The notes under the pieces: model-generated | What the model was told of the DNA's origin: nothing | The model's database searches: none | Seen by the model: only the letters and a program-made list of their open reading frames with translations | From: Lachnoanaerobaculum orale | Lineage (GTDB): Bacteria > Bacillota > Clostridia > Lachnospirales > Lachnospiraceae | Direction: 5' to 3' | NCBI RefSeq assembly: GCF_003862485.1 | Contig: NZ_RRCM01000001.1 | Span: 811,812-875,811 of the forward strand | Length of the DNA: 64,000 nucleotides | Position numbers and translations under genes: made by a program | In this document: positions 43,939 through 53,090 of the stretch, piece after piece | How positions within the stretch are numbered: the stretch's first letter is position 1 | Layout: each line of letters opens with the position of its first letter

Positions 43939-44616
43939 ATGACAAACGAGGAGACGGAGATAGACTTACTTGAACTTTTTTTTATACTGAAGAGAAAGTG
44001 GTGGATGATTGTACTTGCAGGTATAGCAGGATTTGCACTGGCAATTGTCTTCAGCATCTTTTGTATTACACCGCAGTATCAGTCCACATCTCAGATGTAT
44101 GTACTGTCAAAGGAGACTACATTAAACTCACTGGCGGACCTTCAGATAGGCAGTCAGCTGACAAAGGACTACAAGGTTATGATACAGAGCAGACCTGTGC
44201 TTGAAGAAGTGATAGAAAAGCTGGGACTTAATATCAACTATAAGCAACTCAGAGCCAAATTAAAGATTGATAATCCTCCCGATACCAGAATACTGTCACT
44301 GACAGTAACAGATCCGAATCCGAAAAATGCTATGGAGATAGTCAATCAGATAGCGTCATCGTCTTCAAAATATATAGGAGATTTGATGGAGGTGGTACCG
44401 CCAAAGATTATAGAACTTGGAATAGTACCGGAAGAAAAGTCGGGGCCGAGCATAAAAAAGAACGCCGTACTTGGAGGAGTGGCGGCCGCAATGCTTGTAG
44501 TATTTATTATTGTTGCAATAGAACTGCTTGACGACACTATAAAGACTGAAGAAGACCTTGAAAAGAATCTGGGCCTTATAGTACTTGCAAGCTTGCCTGA
44601 ACATAAAAAGAAATAA
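43939..44616 (+). CDS. Wzz/CpsC-like chain-length and kinase-activator protein
   Basis: A 225-residue polysaccharide co-polymerase with TM1 near 23-45 (WWMIVLAGIAGFALAIVF), a Wzz extracytoplasmic domain, and TM2 near 175-197. The Pro-rich segment before TM2 is PEEKSGPSIKKNAVLGG. The cytoplasmic tail would activate the CpsD kinase. ATG 43939 has GGGGGA 5 nt upstream; ATG 43927 would put that site inside the coding sequence. Confidence 0.9.
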   Translation: MTNEETEIDLLELFFILKRKWWMIVLAGIAGFALAIVFSIFCITPQYQSTSQMYVLSKETTLNSLADLQIGSQLTKDYKVMIQSRPVLEEVIEKLGLNINYKQLRAKLKIDNPPDTRILSLTVTDPNPKNAMEIVNQIASSSSKYIGDLMEVVPPKIIELGIVPEEKSGPSIKKNAVLGGVAAAMLVVFIIVAIELLDDTIKTEEDLEKNLGLIVLASLPEHKKK

Positions 44617-44631
44617 CATTGGAGGAGACAG

Positions 44632-45312
44632 ATGGAAATATTTTTCAACATAGATGAGACGGAAAAAGGATTTCTATATGAGGAATCCATGAGAATGCTT
44701 AGAACCAATCTACAGTTTTCAGGCGGAAACTTAAGAGTGATACTCTTTACAAGCTCAATTCAGGATGAAGGAAAATCGGAGACAAGCTTTCAGCTGGCGA
44801 TAAGCTTTGCAAAACTGGATAAAAAGGTTTTATATGTGGATGCGGATATGAGAAAGTCGGTATTTACTACCAGATATCAGATAAAGGAGAATGTGCAGGG
44901 ACTTAGCCAGTATCTGAGCGGACAAAATACTGAAGATATTGTATACAAGACAAATATAAAAAATATGGACGTGGTATTTGCAGGTCCGTATGCTCCTAAT
45001 CCGGCAGAACTCTTGTATGAAAATAAGTTGGATGAGTTCATAAAAAAACAAAGACTTCAATACGACTACATTATAATTGATGCTCCGCCTCTTGCAAATA
45101 TAGTGGATGCGGCAGTTATAGGAAGATGTGTAGACGGTGCGGTAATAGTAGTAAAGAGCGCCACTGTAAGTCAGAGAATGGTAAAGAGAGTAAAAGACCA
45201 GCTTGAAAAGGTGAATTGTAAAATAATAGGGGCGGTATTAAACGGAGTTGAAATGAAAAAGAACAGCTATCACTACAAATATTACGGAGATTATTACGGC
45301 AATAAAAAATGA
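44632..45312 (+). CDS. CpsD/CapB-family tyrosine kinase
   Basis: A BY-kinase of 226 residues. Walker A is SSIQDEGKSETSFQLA (near 40-55), Walker A' is LYVDADMRKS (near 67-76), and Walker B is YDYIIIDAPPL (near 141-151). A C-terminal Tyr cluster (YHYKYYGDYYG) is the autophosphorylation site. It controls polymer export and length with the CpsC and CpsB genes. It overlaps the next gene by ATGA. Confidence 0.93.
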   Translation: MEIFFNIDETEKGFLYEESMRMLRTNLQFSGGNLRVILFTSSIQDEGKSETSFQLAISFAKLDKKVLYVDADMRKSVFTTRYQIKENVQGLSQYLSGQNTEDIVYKTNIKNMDVVFAGPYAPNPAELLYENKLDEFIKKQRLQYDYIIIDAPPLANIVDAAVIGRCVDGAVIVVKSATVSQRMVKRVKDQLEKVNCKIIGAVLNGVEMKKNSYHYKYYGDYYGNKK

Positions 45313-46307
45313 GAACACATATAAAGAAAAAGATAATAGGATTTTTTGTGTTGCTTATATTGGCTGTATCGGTTATAGCTGTAAATATTTGGCAGAAAAA
45401 TAAAGACAGTGTGATAGCTACAAGTTTGAGTAAAAAAGCGGATATATCCGACGATACTAATATATTAAGTTATAAAGGAAAAAGCTACAGAAGAAAAAGC
45501 TATGTAAAGGCAATACTTGTTCTCGGTATAGATTCAACGGTGGATATGCACTATATACAGGATGCAGGCTCGGGAGGACAGGCTGACAGCATAGGACTGA
45601 TAGCGTGGGATACAAACAGCGACAAGTTAAATATGGTAATTATACCCAGAGATACTATGGCGGATATACCTGTAACCGACCTTAACGGAAATATTATGGG
45701 AAGCACATTGCAACATATAACATTGGCCTTTGCATTCGGAGACGGAAATGAAATAAGCTCAGACTTTATGAAGGAGTCTGTAAGTAAGCTGTTTGACGGA
45801 CTGAATATAGACAATTATTTTGCTATGAATACATCAGCCATTGAAAAGATAAATGATGCGGTCGGAGGAGTAGATGTAGTAATACCGTATGACGGAATGC
45901 AGAGTGTCGATAAGTCATTTATTAAGGGAGATACGGTTACATTGAAAGGAAATATGGCGGAAAAATTCTTAAGATTCAGAGACACAAGCAAGGATTTTTC
46001 AGCTATGGAAAGAATAGAGGCACATAAGAAGTATTTAAGGGCATATCAACAGAAATTAAAACAATTTAAAGGAGATTCAATAATTGTTGATATTTTAAAT
46101 GATATTGAGCCGTATTCATATACCGATATGCAAAAAGATATGATTTTAAAGCTTGGTGCCTGTGCAATATCGGATGATGACTTTGACGAAGAAAAGATAT
46201 ATGTACTTGAAGGGGAAAATAAAAAAACAGAGCTTTATGATGAGTTCTATGTTGACCATGATAAGGCAATGAATAAAATTATTGATTTGTTTTACACGAA
46301 AGAGTAG
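45309..46307 (+). CDS. LytR-CpsA-Psr (LCP) family glycopolymer transferase
   Basis: A 332-residue protein with an N-terminal TM segment (near 8-27) and an extracellular LCP domain (LVLGIDS near 60, IIPRDTMADIPV near 109, DAVGGVDVVIPY near 189). It attaches undecaprenyl-linked polymer to peptidoglycan. Its position in the capsule operon suggests it anchors this polysaccharide. Confidence 0.88.
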   Translation: MRTHIKKKIIGFFVLLILAVSVIAVNIWQKNKDSVIATSLSKKADISDDTNILSYKGKSYRRKSYVKAILVLGIDSTVDMHYIQDAGSGGQADSIGLIAWDTNSDKLNMVIIPRDTMADIPVTDLNGNIMGSTLQHITLAFAFGDGNEISSDFMKESVSKLFDGLNIDNYFAMNTSAIEKINDAVGGVDVVIPYDGMQSVDKSFIKGDTVTLKGNMAEKFLRFRDTSKDFSAMERIEAHKKYLRAYQQKLKQFKGDSIIVDILNDIEPYSYTDMQKDMILKLGACAISDDDFDEEKIYVLEGENKKTELYDEFYVDHDKAMNKIIDLFYTKE

Positions 46308-46334
46308 GACATCAATAGGGAAAGGAATAGAAGT

Positions 46335-47006
46335 ATGAATAAAAAGGGTATAGCAGTGTTGTCATGCATATTGGCTATGTCAATAGCAGGAGGAGCATAC
46401 GGAGCCACAAGTGTACAAGGAGGTTCAGGTTCAAATACAGGACACTCAAGAAGAAGCGGAGGCGGCGGAGGTGGCGGTGGAAGCCACAGCAGAGGCGGTG
46501 GAGGTGGAAGCGTCCACAGAGGAGCATCAAGTTCACATACAGGTGCAAACACTCAGACAAATACTCAGGCATCCGCAATAAATACACAGAACAATTCCAC
46601 AGCGGTAAGATTTATAGGTGCGATTGAAGGCGGACACGCGATAACTCCGAGTGCAGGCAGTGAAACGGCAGGACTTCCTGAAAAGGTTGTGGCAAGCATC
46701 AACAGTATCAATCAGGGAGGAAGTATAAGTGATGCAACAGGCTTAAAGGAATTTGCCGAATATAAGGCCATGGATAAGACTATGGCGATAATTACAACAG
46801 ATGCAAACGGAAAGATTGCGGATATTCCTACAAAGTTGTCGATATATGTCCCGAATATAATTGAAGGTAAGGATATAAAAGTAATAGCTTATGCCAATAT
46901 TACAGGAACATGGGCGGCAATACCGGTACACAATATAAACTATCAGGCAAAGACAATGGATATTACAATAAACGGTTCATCCACAATTTGTCCGATATAT
47001 AAATAA
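46335..47006 (+). CDS. Secreted Gly/Ser/His-rich protein of the capsule operon
   Basis: A 223-residue exported protein with a signal peptide (residues 1-24, cleavage after AYGA). A low-complexity stretch follows (near 30-75, GGGGGGGSHSRGGGGG) rich in Gly, Ser, Arg and His, then an Asn/Gln/Thr-rich linker. The C-terminal 100 residues resemble beta-sandwich domains of surface proteins (LSIYVPNIIEGKDIKVIAY, then TWAAIPVHNI). It may be a matrix or wall-associated factor. The function is not known. Confidence 0.7.
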   Translation: MNKKGIAVLSCILAMSIAGGAYGATSVQGGSGSNTGHSRRSGGGGGGGGSHSRGGGGGSVHRGASSSHTGANTQTNTQASAINTQNNSTAVRFIGAIEGGHAITPSAGSETAGLPEKVVASINSINQGGSISDATGLKEFAEYKAMDKTMAIITTDANGKIADIPTKLSIYVPNIIEGKDIKVIAYANITGTWAAIPVHNINYQAKTMDITINGSSTICPIYK

Positions 47007-47038
47007 AATCTAAGAAGATTGTGTTAATAGGGGGGACA

Positions 47039-49093
47039 ATGCAAGAACAGAATTTTAAGCTGAAGTACTTGAATGGAGCAGTCATTATACTGCTTATCTA
47101 TGATATGATTGCGGTAAATTTTTCATATCTTGCAGGATTGTGGCTACGATTTGACTTACAGTTTTCACATATTGAAAGCAGATATATAACAGCTTGGGCA
47201 AAGTTTATTCCGATATATACCGTCATAGTTTTGAGTACGTTTATTGTATTCAAGCTGTATAAAAGTATATGGAAGTTTGCAAGCTATACGGAGCTGAAAC
47301 ATGTTATGTATACAAGCTTAATAACAGCTATGTTACACACATATTTTATAACATTGTTGTTTGGCAGGATGCCTATTTCATACTATATTCTGGGCGCTAT
47401 AATACAGTTTTTAGCAATAATAGTAAGCAGATTTTCATATCGTTTTGTACTTTTGCTTCGCTCGGACAGAGAGAATATACAAAGAGCCAAGGGTAATGTA
47501 GCAAGAGTGATGATAGTGGGTGCCGGCAATGCAGGAAGATTACTTCTTCGTGACATAAAAAGAACTAAGGACTGTAATGACAGTGTAGTATGCTTCATAG
47601 ATGACGATACAAATAAATGGGGTAAAACGGTCGATAATATACCTGTGGCAGGCGGAAGAGATCGTATACTTGACAATGTAAAATATTATCGCATAGATAA
47701 AATCTATGTGGCAATGCCGAGCAGTAAGCCTGAAGAACTGGGCAAAGTTTTGAACATTTGCAAGGAGTCGGGCTGTATATTAAAGAACCTTCCGGGAATG
47801 TGCCAGCTGGCAAACGGTAAGGTAAAGATAAGAGATTTAAAGGATGTAAATATTGAAGACTTGCTGGGCAGACCTCCTATAAAAGTAGACTTGGAAGAGA
47901 TTTTTGAATACCTGAACGGAAAGACCATTATGGTAACAGGCGGAGGAGGTTCAATAGGCAGTGAACTTTGCAGGCAGATAGCGGCACATTCACCTAAGAG
48001 ACTTATCATATTTGATATATATGAGAACAACGCTTATGAGATAGAGCAGGAACTTTTGATGAATTATCCGAATCTGAGCCTTGATACCATAATAGGGTCT
48101 GTCAGAGACTTAAACAAGCTTGAGCAGGTATTTGCTACATATAAACCTGATGTGGTATATCATGCCGCGGCACATAAGCATGTTCCGCTTATGGAGGAGA
48201 GTCCTTGTGAGGCTATAAAAAATAATGTAATGGGAACATATAATACCGCACTTGCGGCACTGCATAATAATTGCAAGAGATTTGTACTGATTTCAACAGA
48301 CAAGGCGGTAAACCCTACAAATGTGATGGGTGCCAGCAAGAGAATGTGTGAGATGATTATCCAGACCTTTGCAAGGAAGGTTAAAGAGAGAAAAGTAAAT
48401 GACCTCAGACATATCGGATTACAAAGGGATAAGAGAATCATAGATATGGATGAATATTGCTACAGTCATTCAAATAATCCTGCTACAGAGTTCGCAGCGG
48501 TGCGCTTCGGAAATGTACTGGGAAGTAACGGCTCAGTTATACCGAAGTTTAAAAAGCAGATAGAAGCCGGCGGACCGGTTACAGTCACACATCCTGATAT
48601 CATAAGATATTTTATGACAATATCGGAGGCGGTATCACTTGTATTACAGGCAGGTAACTATGCAAAGGGTGGAGAAATATTCGTACTTGATATGGGCACT
48701 CCGATAAAGATAGATACGATGGCAAGAAACTTGATAAGACTCTCAGGTCTTCGTCCGGATATAGATATCAAGATAGAATATTCAGGGCTTCGTCCGGGAG
48801 AGAAGCTTTTTGAAGAAAGATTGATGTCTGAAGAGGGACTTGAGATGACGCCTAACAAATTGATAAGCATAGGAAAACCGCTTGAATTTGATGAGGATAA
48901 ATTCTTAAGGCAGCTTAGACTGCTCTCTGTATACATGGGAGAAAACAGCGGAAATATCAGAGAGCATATAAGGAGCATTGTGACAACATATCATACAGCA
49001 CATGTTGACAGTATAAATAGTGAGTTATTTGATAATAAAAGAGAAATTGCAAATGTATTACATCATGAAGACTTACCACAGGCAGCAAATTGA
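47039..49093 (+). CDS. PglF/CapD-like UDP-HexNAc 4,6-dehydratase
   Basis: A 684-residue membrane-bound nucleotide-sugar dehydratase with about four N-terminal TM helices, a CoA-binding-like domain (IVGAGNAGRLLLRDI near 160), and an extended SDR domain with TGGGGSIGSELCRQIAAH (near 300). It has Met instead of Tyr in the catalytic MGASK (near 428), as in configuration-retaining 4,6-dehydratases. A segment of about 30 extra residues precedes TEFAAVRFGNVLGS. It likely makes a UDP-4-keto-6-deoxy-HexNAc for the aminotransferase. ATG 47039 has GGGGG upstream. Confidence 0.9.
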   Translation: MQEQNFKLKYLNGAVIILLIYDMIAVNFSYLAGLWLRFDLQFSHIESRYITAWAKFIPIYTVIVLSTFIVFKLYKSIWKFASYTELKHVMYTSLITAMLHTYFITLLFGRMPISYYILGAIIQFLAIIVSRFSYRFVLLLRSDRENIQRAKGNVARVMIVGAGNAGRLLLRDIKRTKDCNDSVVCFIDDDTNKWGKTVDNIPVAGGRDRILDNVKYYRIDKIYVAMPSSKPEELGKVLNICKESGCILKNLPGMCQLANGKVKIRDLKDVNIEDLLGRPPIKVDLEEIFEYLNGKTIMVTGGGGSIGSELCRQIAAHSPKRLIIFDIYENNAYEIEQELLMNYPNLSLDTIIGSVRDLNKLEQVFATYKPDVVYHAAAHKHVPLMEESPCEAIKNNVMGTYNTALAALHNNCKRFVLISTDKAVNPTNVMGASKRMCEMIIQTFARKVKERKVNDLRHIGLQRDKRIIDMDEYCYSHSNNPATEFAAVRFGNVLGSNGSVIPKFKKQIEAGGPVTVTHPDIIRYFMTISEAVSLVLQAGNYAKGGEIFVLDMGTPIKIDTMARNLIRLSGLRPDIDIKIEYSGLRPGEKLFEERLMSEEGLEMTPNKLISIGKPLEFDEDKFLRQLRLLSVYMGENSGNIREHIRSIVTTYHTAHVDSINSELFDNKREIANVLHHEDLPQAAN

Positions 49094-49108
49094 TTTTATC
49101 AACTTAAG

Positions 49109-49140
49109 AAGCTTACAGGAGAGGTCTTGTAGGCTTTTTT
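49109..49140 (+). terminator. Terminator between the dehydratase and aminotransferase
   Basis: A 12-bp stem (AAGCTTACAGGA with TCTTGTAGGCTT, GU pairs, GAGG loop) is followed by a T-tract. It may attenuate transcription entering the sugar-cassette genes. Confidence 0.75.
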
Positions 49141-49183
49141 ACTGTGTTTTTGTATGTTGATAGGCTCTAAAAAGAGGTGAAAG

Positions 49184-50467
49184 ATGTTTCGAGGAGACAA
49201 GGTATTTGAAAAATTTGAAAAAAGAGTTTGGTTGAGCAGCCCAACTATGCACGGCGATGAACTTAAGTATATGAAAGAAGCGTACACTTCAAACTGGATG
49301 TCCACAGTCGGTGAAAATATCAATGAGGTGGAGAAAAAGGTTTGTGAGTATACAGGTTCAAAATATGCGGTTGCACTTTCGGCAGGTACCGCATCACTTC
49401 ATCTGGCGATAAAGGCGGCAGGTATAAAAGTGTACGGTATGCCGAAATCAGGAGCAAATGTACTTGAAGGTAAAAAAGTGTTCTGCTCTGATATGACATT
49501 TGCGGCAACGGTAAATCCTGTGGTGTATGAAGGCGGAGAACCTGTATTTATAGACAGTGAATGTGATACCTGGAATATGGATCCGAAGGCGCTGAAAAAA
49601 GCATTTGAGATATATCCTGATGTAAAAATAGTGGTAATTGCACATTTGTACGGAACGCCGGGAAAAATAGAAGAGCTTAACAAAATAATAAAGGAACATA
49701 ATGCCGTCTTGGTTGAGGATGCGGCGGAATCTTTGGGTGCTACATATAAAGGCAGGCAGACAGGTACATTCGGTGATTATAATATACTTTCTTTTAACGG
49801 TAACAAGATAATCACAGGAAGCAGCGGAGGATGTTTTCTTACAGATGACGAGGAAGCTGCAAAGAAAGTTCGCAAGTGGTCGACACAGGCAAGAGAGGAT
49901 GCACATTGGTATCAACATGAAGAACTCGGATATAACTACCGTATGAGCAATGTGATTGCAGGAGTGGTAAGAGGGCAGTTACCATATCTTGATGAGCATA
50001 TAGCAAGAAAAAAGGCCATATATGAAAGATATAAGGCCGGGTTAAAAGACTTACCGCTTTTACTGAATCCTTTTGATAACGAGAATTCAAATCCGAACTT
50101 TTGGCTCTCATGCTTAATAGTGGACAGTGATGCTATGTGCAGACAGGTACGCAGTGAAAATGAAACCTGCTACATAAAAGAAACAGGTAAGACTTGTACT
50201 ACAGAAATACTGGAATCCCTTTCTAAAATCAATGCGGAGGGTCGACCGATATGGAAGCCTATGCATATGCAACCTATATACAGGATGAACCCTTTTATCA
50301 CAAAAGAGGGAAGCGGCAGAGCAAGGACAAATGCCTACATATCAGGGGAAATAACGGATATCGGCATGGACATATACAGCAGAGGACTTTGCCTACCAAG
50401 CGATATAAAGATGACAACGGATGAACAGGATAGGATAATAGAAGTAATAAGGAGCTGTTTTGGGTAA
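49184..50467 (+). CDS. DegT/DnrJ/EryC1/StrS-family sugar aminotransferase
   Basis: A 427-residue PLP aminotransferase of the PglE/WcfR type. The internal aldimine Lys lies in SFNGNKIITGSSGG (near 206-219), with EDAAESLGATYKGRQTG upstream (near 178) and HEELGYNYRMSNV after. Together with the dehydratase it would yield a UDP-4-amino-4,6-dideoxy-HexNAc. GAGGTG precedes its ATG. Confidence 0.9.
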   Translation: MFRGDKVFEKFEKRVWLSSPTMHGDELKYMKEAYTSNWMSTVGENINEVEKKVCEYTGSKYAVALSAGTASLHLAIKAAGIKVYGMPKSGANVLEGKKVFCSDMTFAATVNPVVYEGGEPVFIDSECDTWNMDPKALKKAFEIYPDVKIVVIAHLYGTPGKIEELNKIIKEHNAVLVEDAAESLGATYKGRQTGTFGDYNILSFNGNKIITGSSGGCFLTDDEEAAKKVRKWSTQAREDAHWYQHEELGYNYRMSNVIAGVVRGQLPYLDEHIARKKAIYERYKAGLKDLPLLLNPFDNENSNPNFWLSCLIVDSDAMCRQVRSENETCYIKETGKTCTTEILESLSKINAEGRPIWKPMHMQPIYRMNPFITKEGSGRARTNAYISGEITDIGMDIYSRGLCLPSDIKMTTDEQDRIIEVIRSCFG

Positions 50468-50485
50468 AAATTAAAGAGGTGTATA

Positions 50486-51256
50486 TTGTTGAGAAAAAAT
50501 AAAAAATTATTTAAAGCCACGCACAATAAAAGGCCGTTAAGAAGAATTGGATTTTATGAGAGGTATATAAAAAGAATATTTGATATTGTTTGTTCTATTT
50601 TGGCAATTAGTGTATTTTGGTGGTTATATGCAATTATTGCAATATTAGTGAGGGCAAGACTTGGCAGTCCGATATTATTCACTCAATATAGACCGGGAAA
50701 AATTGATCCGAAAACAGGTAGAGAAAAGATATTTAAAATGTATAAGTTCAGGACAATGACAGATAAGAGGGATAACAGCGGAGAGTTGTTGCCGGATGAT
50801 TTTAGAATAACAAAATTTGGAGCGTGGCTAAGGTCAACATCTCTGGATGAACTACCTGAAGTGATATCAATTTTAAATGGAGATATGTCAGTTATAGGAC
50901 CGAGGCCGCAACTTATAAAAGATATGGTATTCATGTCAAATGAGCAAAGAATGAGACATACTGCAAAACCCGGACTTTCAGGCCTTGCACAGATAATGGG
51001 AAGAAATGCTATTTCATGGGATAAGAAGTTAAAGTATGATTTACATTATTTAAGTCACATTTCATTTAGAAACGATTTATTTATTCTTATAAAAACTGTG
51101 CTAAAAGCTTTTATAAGTAAGGAGGGGATTACAGAGGAAGGAAAGGTGACCGCAACAGATTATGGAGACTATCTACTCTTAAATAACCGAATTAGCAAAA
51201 CAGAATATGATAAAAGACAGAAAAAAGCTGAAAGGATATTGGAGGGAGTCAAATGA
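50486..51256 (+). CDS. Undecaprenyl-phosphate sugar phosphotransferase (priming enzyme)
   Basis: A 256-residue PglC/WcaJ-family transferase with one membrane-reentrant helix near 28-52. The motifs are RPGKIDPKTGREKIFKMYKF (near 70), LRSTSLDELPE (near 115, catalytic Asp-Glu) and GDMSVIGPRPQL (near 131). It transfers the first sugar-1-phosphate to undecaprenyl phosphate. It starts at TTG 50486 with AGAGGTG 5 nt upstream. Confidence 0.92.
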   Translation: MLRKNKKLFKATHNKRPLRRIGFYERYIKRIFDIVCSILAISVFWWLYAIIAILVRARLGSPILFTQYRPGKIDPKTGREKIFKMYKFRTMTDKRDNSGELLPDDFRITKFGAWLRSTSLDELPEVISILNGDMSVIGPRPQLIKDMVFMSNEQRMRHTAKPGLSGLAQIMGRNAISWDKKLKYDLHYLSHISFRNDLFILIKTVLKAFISKEGITEEGKVTATDYGDYLLLNNRISKTEYDKRQKKAERILEGVK

Positions 51257-52020
51257 GTGATTTAGTTTCTATAATAATGCCGTCATATAATACTGCAAAG
51301 TTTATAGGTGATTCAATAGAATCTGTATTAAATCAAACATATACAAACTGGGAGTTGATAATTGTAGATGATTGTTCAACTGATGATACAGATAAGATTG
51401 TAAATAATTTTAAAGACAGCAGAATAAAGTATTTGAAGAATAAAAAGAATTTAGGAGCTGCACTAACCAGAAATAAGGCTTTGAGAGAAGCAGGAGGCAC
51501 ATGGATAGCTTTCCTTGATTCTGATGATATTTGGTTACCCAAAAAGTTGGAACATCAACTCAATTTCATGAAAAGAAATGGATATAATTTATCATTTACA
51601 GATTATGAAAAAATAGACGAAAAGTCTAAGCCTATGAATATTTATGTTTCCGGTCCACATAAAGTAAATAGGAGTAAAATTTATAAGTATGATTATATAG
51701 GACAACTCACTGTTATGTACAATGCAAAAGTGTTTGGAACGATTCAAATTAAGGATATAAGGAAGAATAATGACTATGCTATTTTACTCAAGTTATTTAG
51801 AAGACCTAATACATATGCGTATAGGTTAAAAGAAAACTTGGCTAGATATAGGATAAGAAGGGCAAGCATTAGCCACGACAAGTTTATAAAAAAACTGAAG
51901 AGTCATTATGACCTGTTTCACATATGTGACGGAAGGTCGGTAATTACATCAGTGTTTTACACATGTAGAAATATGTTTTATGGGGTATTAAAGAAAATAC
52001 TATATGAAAAAAGAGGGTGA
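51253..52020 (+). CDS. Family 2 glycosyltransferase
   Basis: A 255-residue GT-A enzyme: VSIIMPSYNTAKFIGDSIE at the N-terminus, DDCSTDDTD (near 38) and the FLDSDDIW metal-binding loop (near 91). The substrate is unknown. It overlaps the priming gene by ATGA, and codon use becomes more AT-rich from here. Confidence 0.88.
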   Translation: MSDLVSIIMPSYNTAKFIGDSIESVLNQTYTNWELIIVDDCSTDDTDKIVNNFKDSRIKYLKNKKNLGAALTRNKALREAGGTWIAFLDSDDIWLPKKLEHQLNFMKRNGYNLSFTDYEKIDEKSKPMNIYVSGPHKVNRSKIYKYDYIGQLTVMYNAKVFGTIQIKDIRKNNDYAILLKLFRRPNTYAYRLKENLARYRIRRASISHDKFIKKLKSHYDLFHICDGRSVITSVFYTCRNMFYGVLKKILYEKRG

Positions 52021-52028
52021 TATTACCT

Positions 52029-53072
52029 ATGAAAAAAGTATGTATTGTCGGACACTTCGGATTCGGAGAAAATTTGCTGAATGGGCAGACTGTTAAGACA
52101 AAAAATATAACGTATGAGCTTGAGAAGCTTTGTGGTAAAGATAATGTTATTAAAATTGATACACATGGAGGTATAAAAAAACTGTTTAATATTATTTTGA
52201 AGATATTTAAGGCTTTTAAATATTCTGAAAATATTATTATATTGCCGGCTCATAACGGTATAAATATATTTGTCCCATTGTGTAATGTAATAAATATATT
52301 TTTTAGGAGGAAACTGCATTATATAGTGATAGGCGGATGGCTGCCTGCATTCCTAAAAAAAAGAGGAGTACTTAAGTTTGAATTGAGATATTTCAACAGT
52401 ATTTATGTAGAGACAAGTACGATGAAAAGAGCACTTGTTAAATTAGGATTGAATAATGTTGAAATATTGAAAAATTTCAAGAATTTAACAATAATTTCAG
52501 ATACTGAATTGGAAAGTAGCTATAGTAAGCCATATAAAATATGTACATTTTCAAGGGTAATGAGAGAAAAAGGGATTGAAGATATTGTTGATGCGGTTAT
52601 ATCTATAAATAAAAAGAATCGAGATGAAATTTATAGGTTGGATATATATGGGCAGGTAGAGACAGGACAAGAGGAGTGGTTTGAAAATCTAAAAAAAAGT
52701 TTTCCTGAATATATATCCTATAAAGGAACAGTCAGTTTTGATAAGAGTGTTGAAGTATTAAAAGAATATTTTTTGTTGGTATTTCCGACAAGATTTTTCA
52801 CGGAAGGAATACCCGGAACTATTTTAGATGCTTATGCAGCGGGAGTACCTGTAATTTCATCACGATGGGAAAGTTTTTTTGATGTTGTTGATGATGGATA
52901 CACAGGAATTGGATATGAGTTTGGCAACAAGGTGGAATTGGAAAATTTACTTGAACAGATTAGCAATACTCCGGAAATTATTGTTGATAAGAAATGCTAT
53001 TGTATAAGAAAAGCAAAAGAATATGTACCTGAGGTAGTTTTACATTCATTGCTTGAAAATTGTAAAATTTAA
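52029..53072 (+). CDS. GT-B (family 4-like) glycosyltransferase
   Basis: About 347 residues. The N-terminal VGHFGFGENLLNGQT resembles donor-domain starts, and the C-terminal half contains FSRVMREKGIEDIVDA and FPTRFFTEGIPGTILDAYAA, the GT4 nucleotide-sugar site. ATG 52029 is chosen; a GTG at 52017 overlaps the preceding stop and the ribosome site. Confidence 0.8.
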   Translation: MKKVCIVGHFGFGENLLNGQTVKTKNITYELEKLCGKDNVIKIDTHGGIKKLFNIILKIFKAFKYSENIIILPAHNGINIFVPLCNVINIFFRRKLHYIVIGGWLPAFLKKRGVLKFELRYFNSIYVETSTMKRALVKLGLNNVEILKNFKNLTIISDTELESSYSKPYKICTFSRVMREKGIEDIVDAVISINKKNRDEIYRLDIYGQVETGQEEWFENLKKSFPEYISYKGTVSFDKSVEVLKEYFLLVFPTRFFTEGIPGTILDAYAAGVPVISSRWESFFDVVDDGYTGIGYEFGNKVELENLLEQISNTPEIIVDKKCYCIRKAKEYVPEVVLHSLLENCKI

Positions 53073-53090
53073 TAGAAAGTAAGTGATTGT

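Noticed and set aside
46364-46627. Arg/Trp-rich + frame overlapping the Gly-rich gene (RRRRWRWK)
   Set aside because: It arises from GGA/GGC repeats read in another frame; the exported protein frame has a signal peptide and ribosome site.
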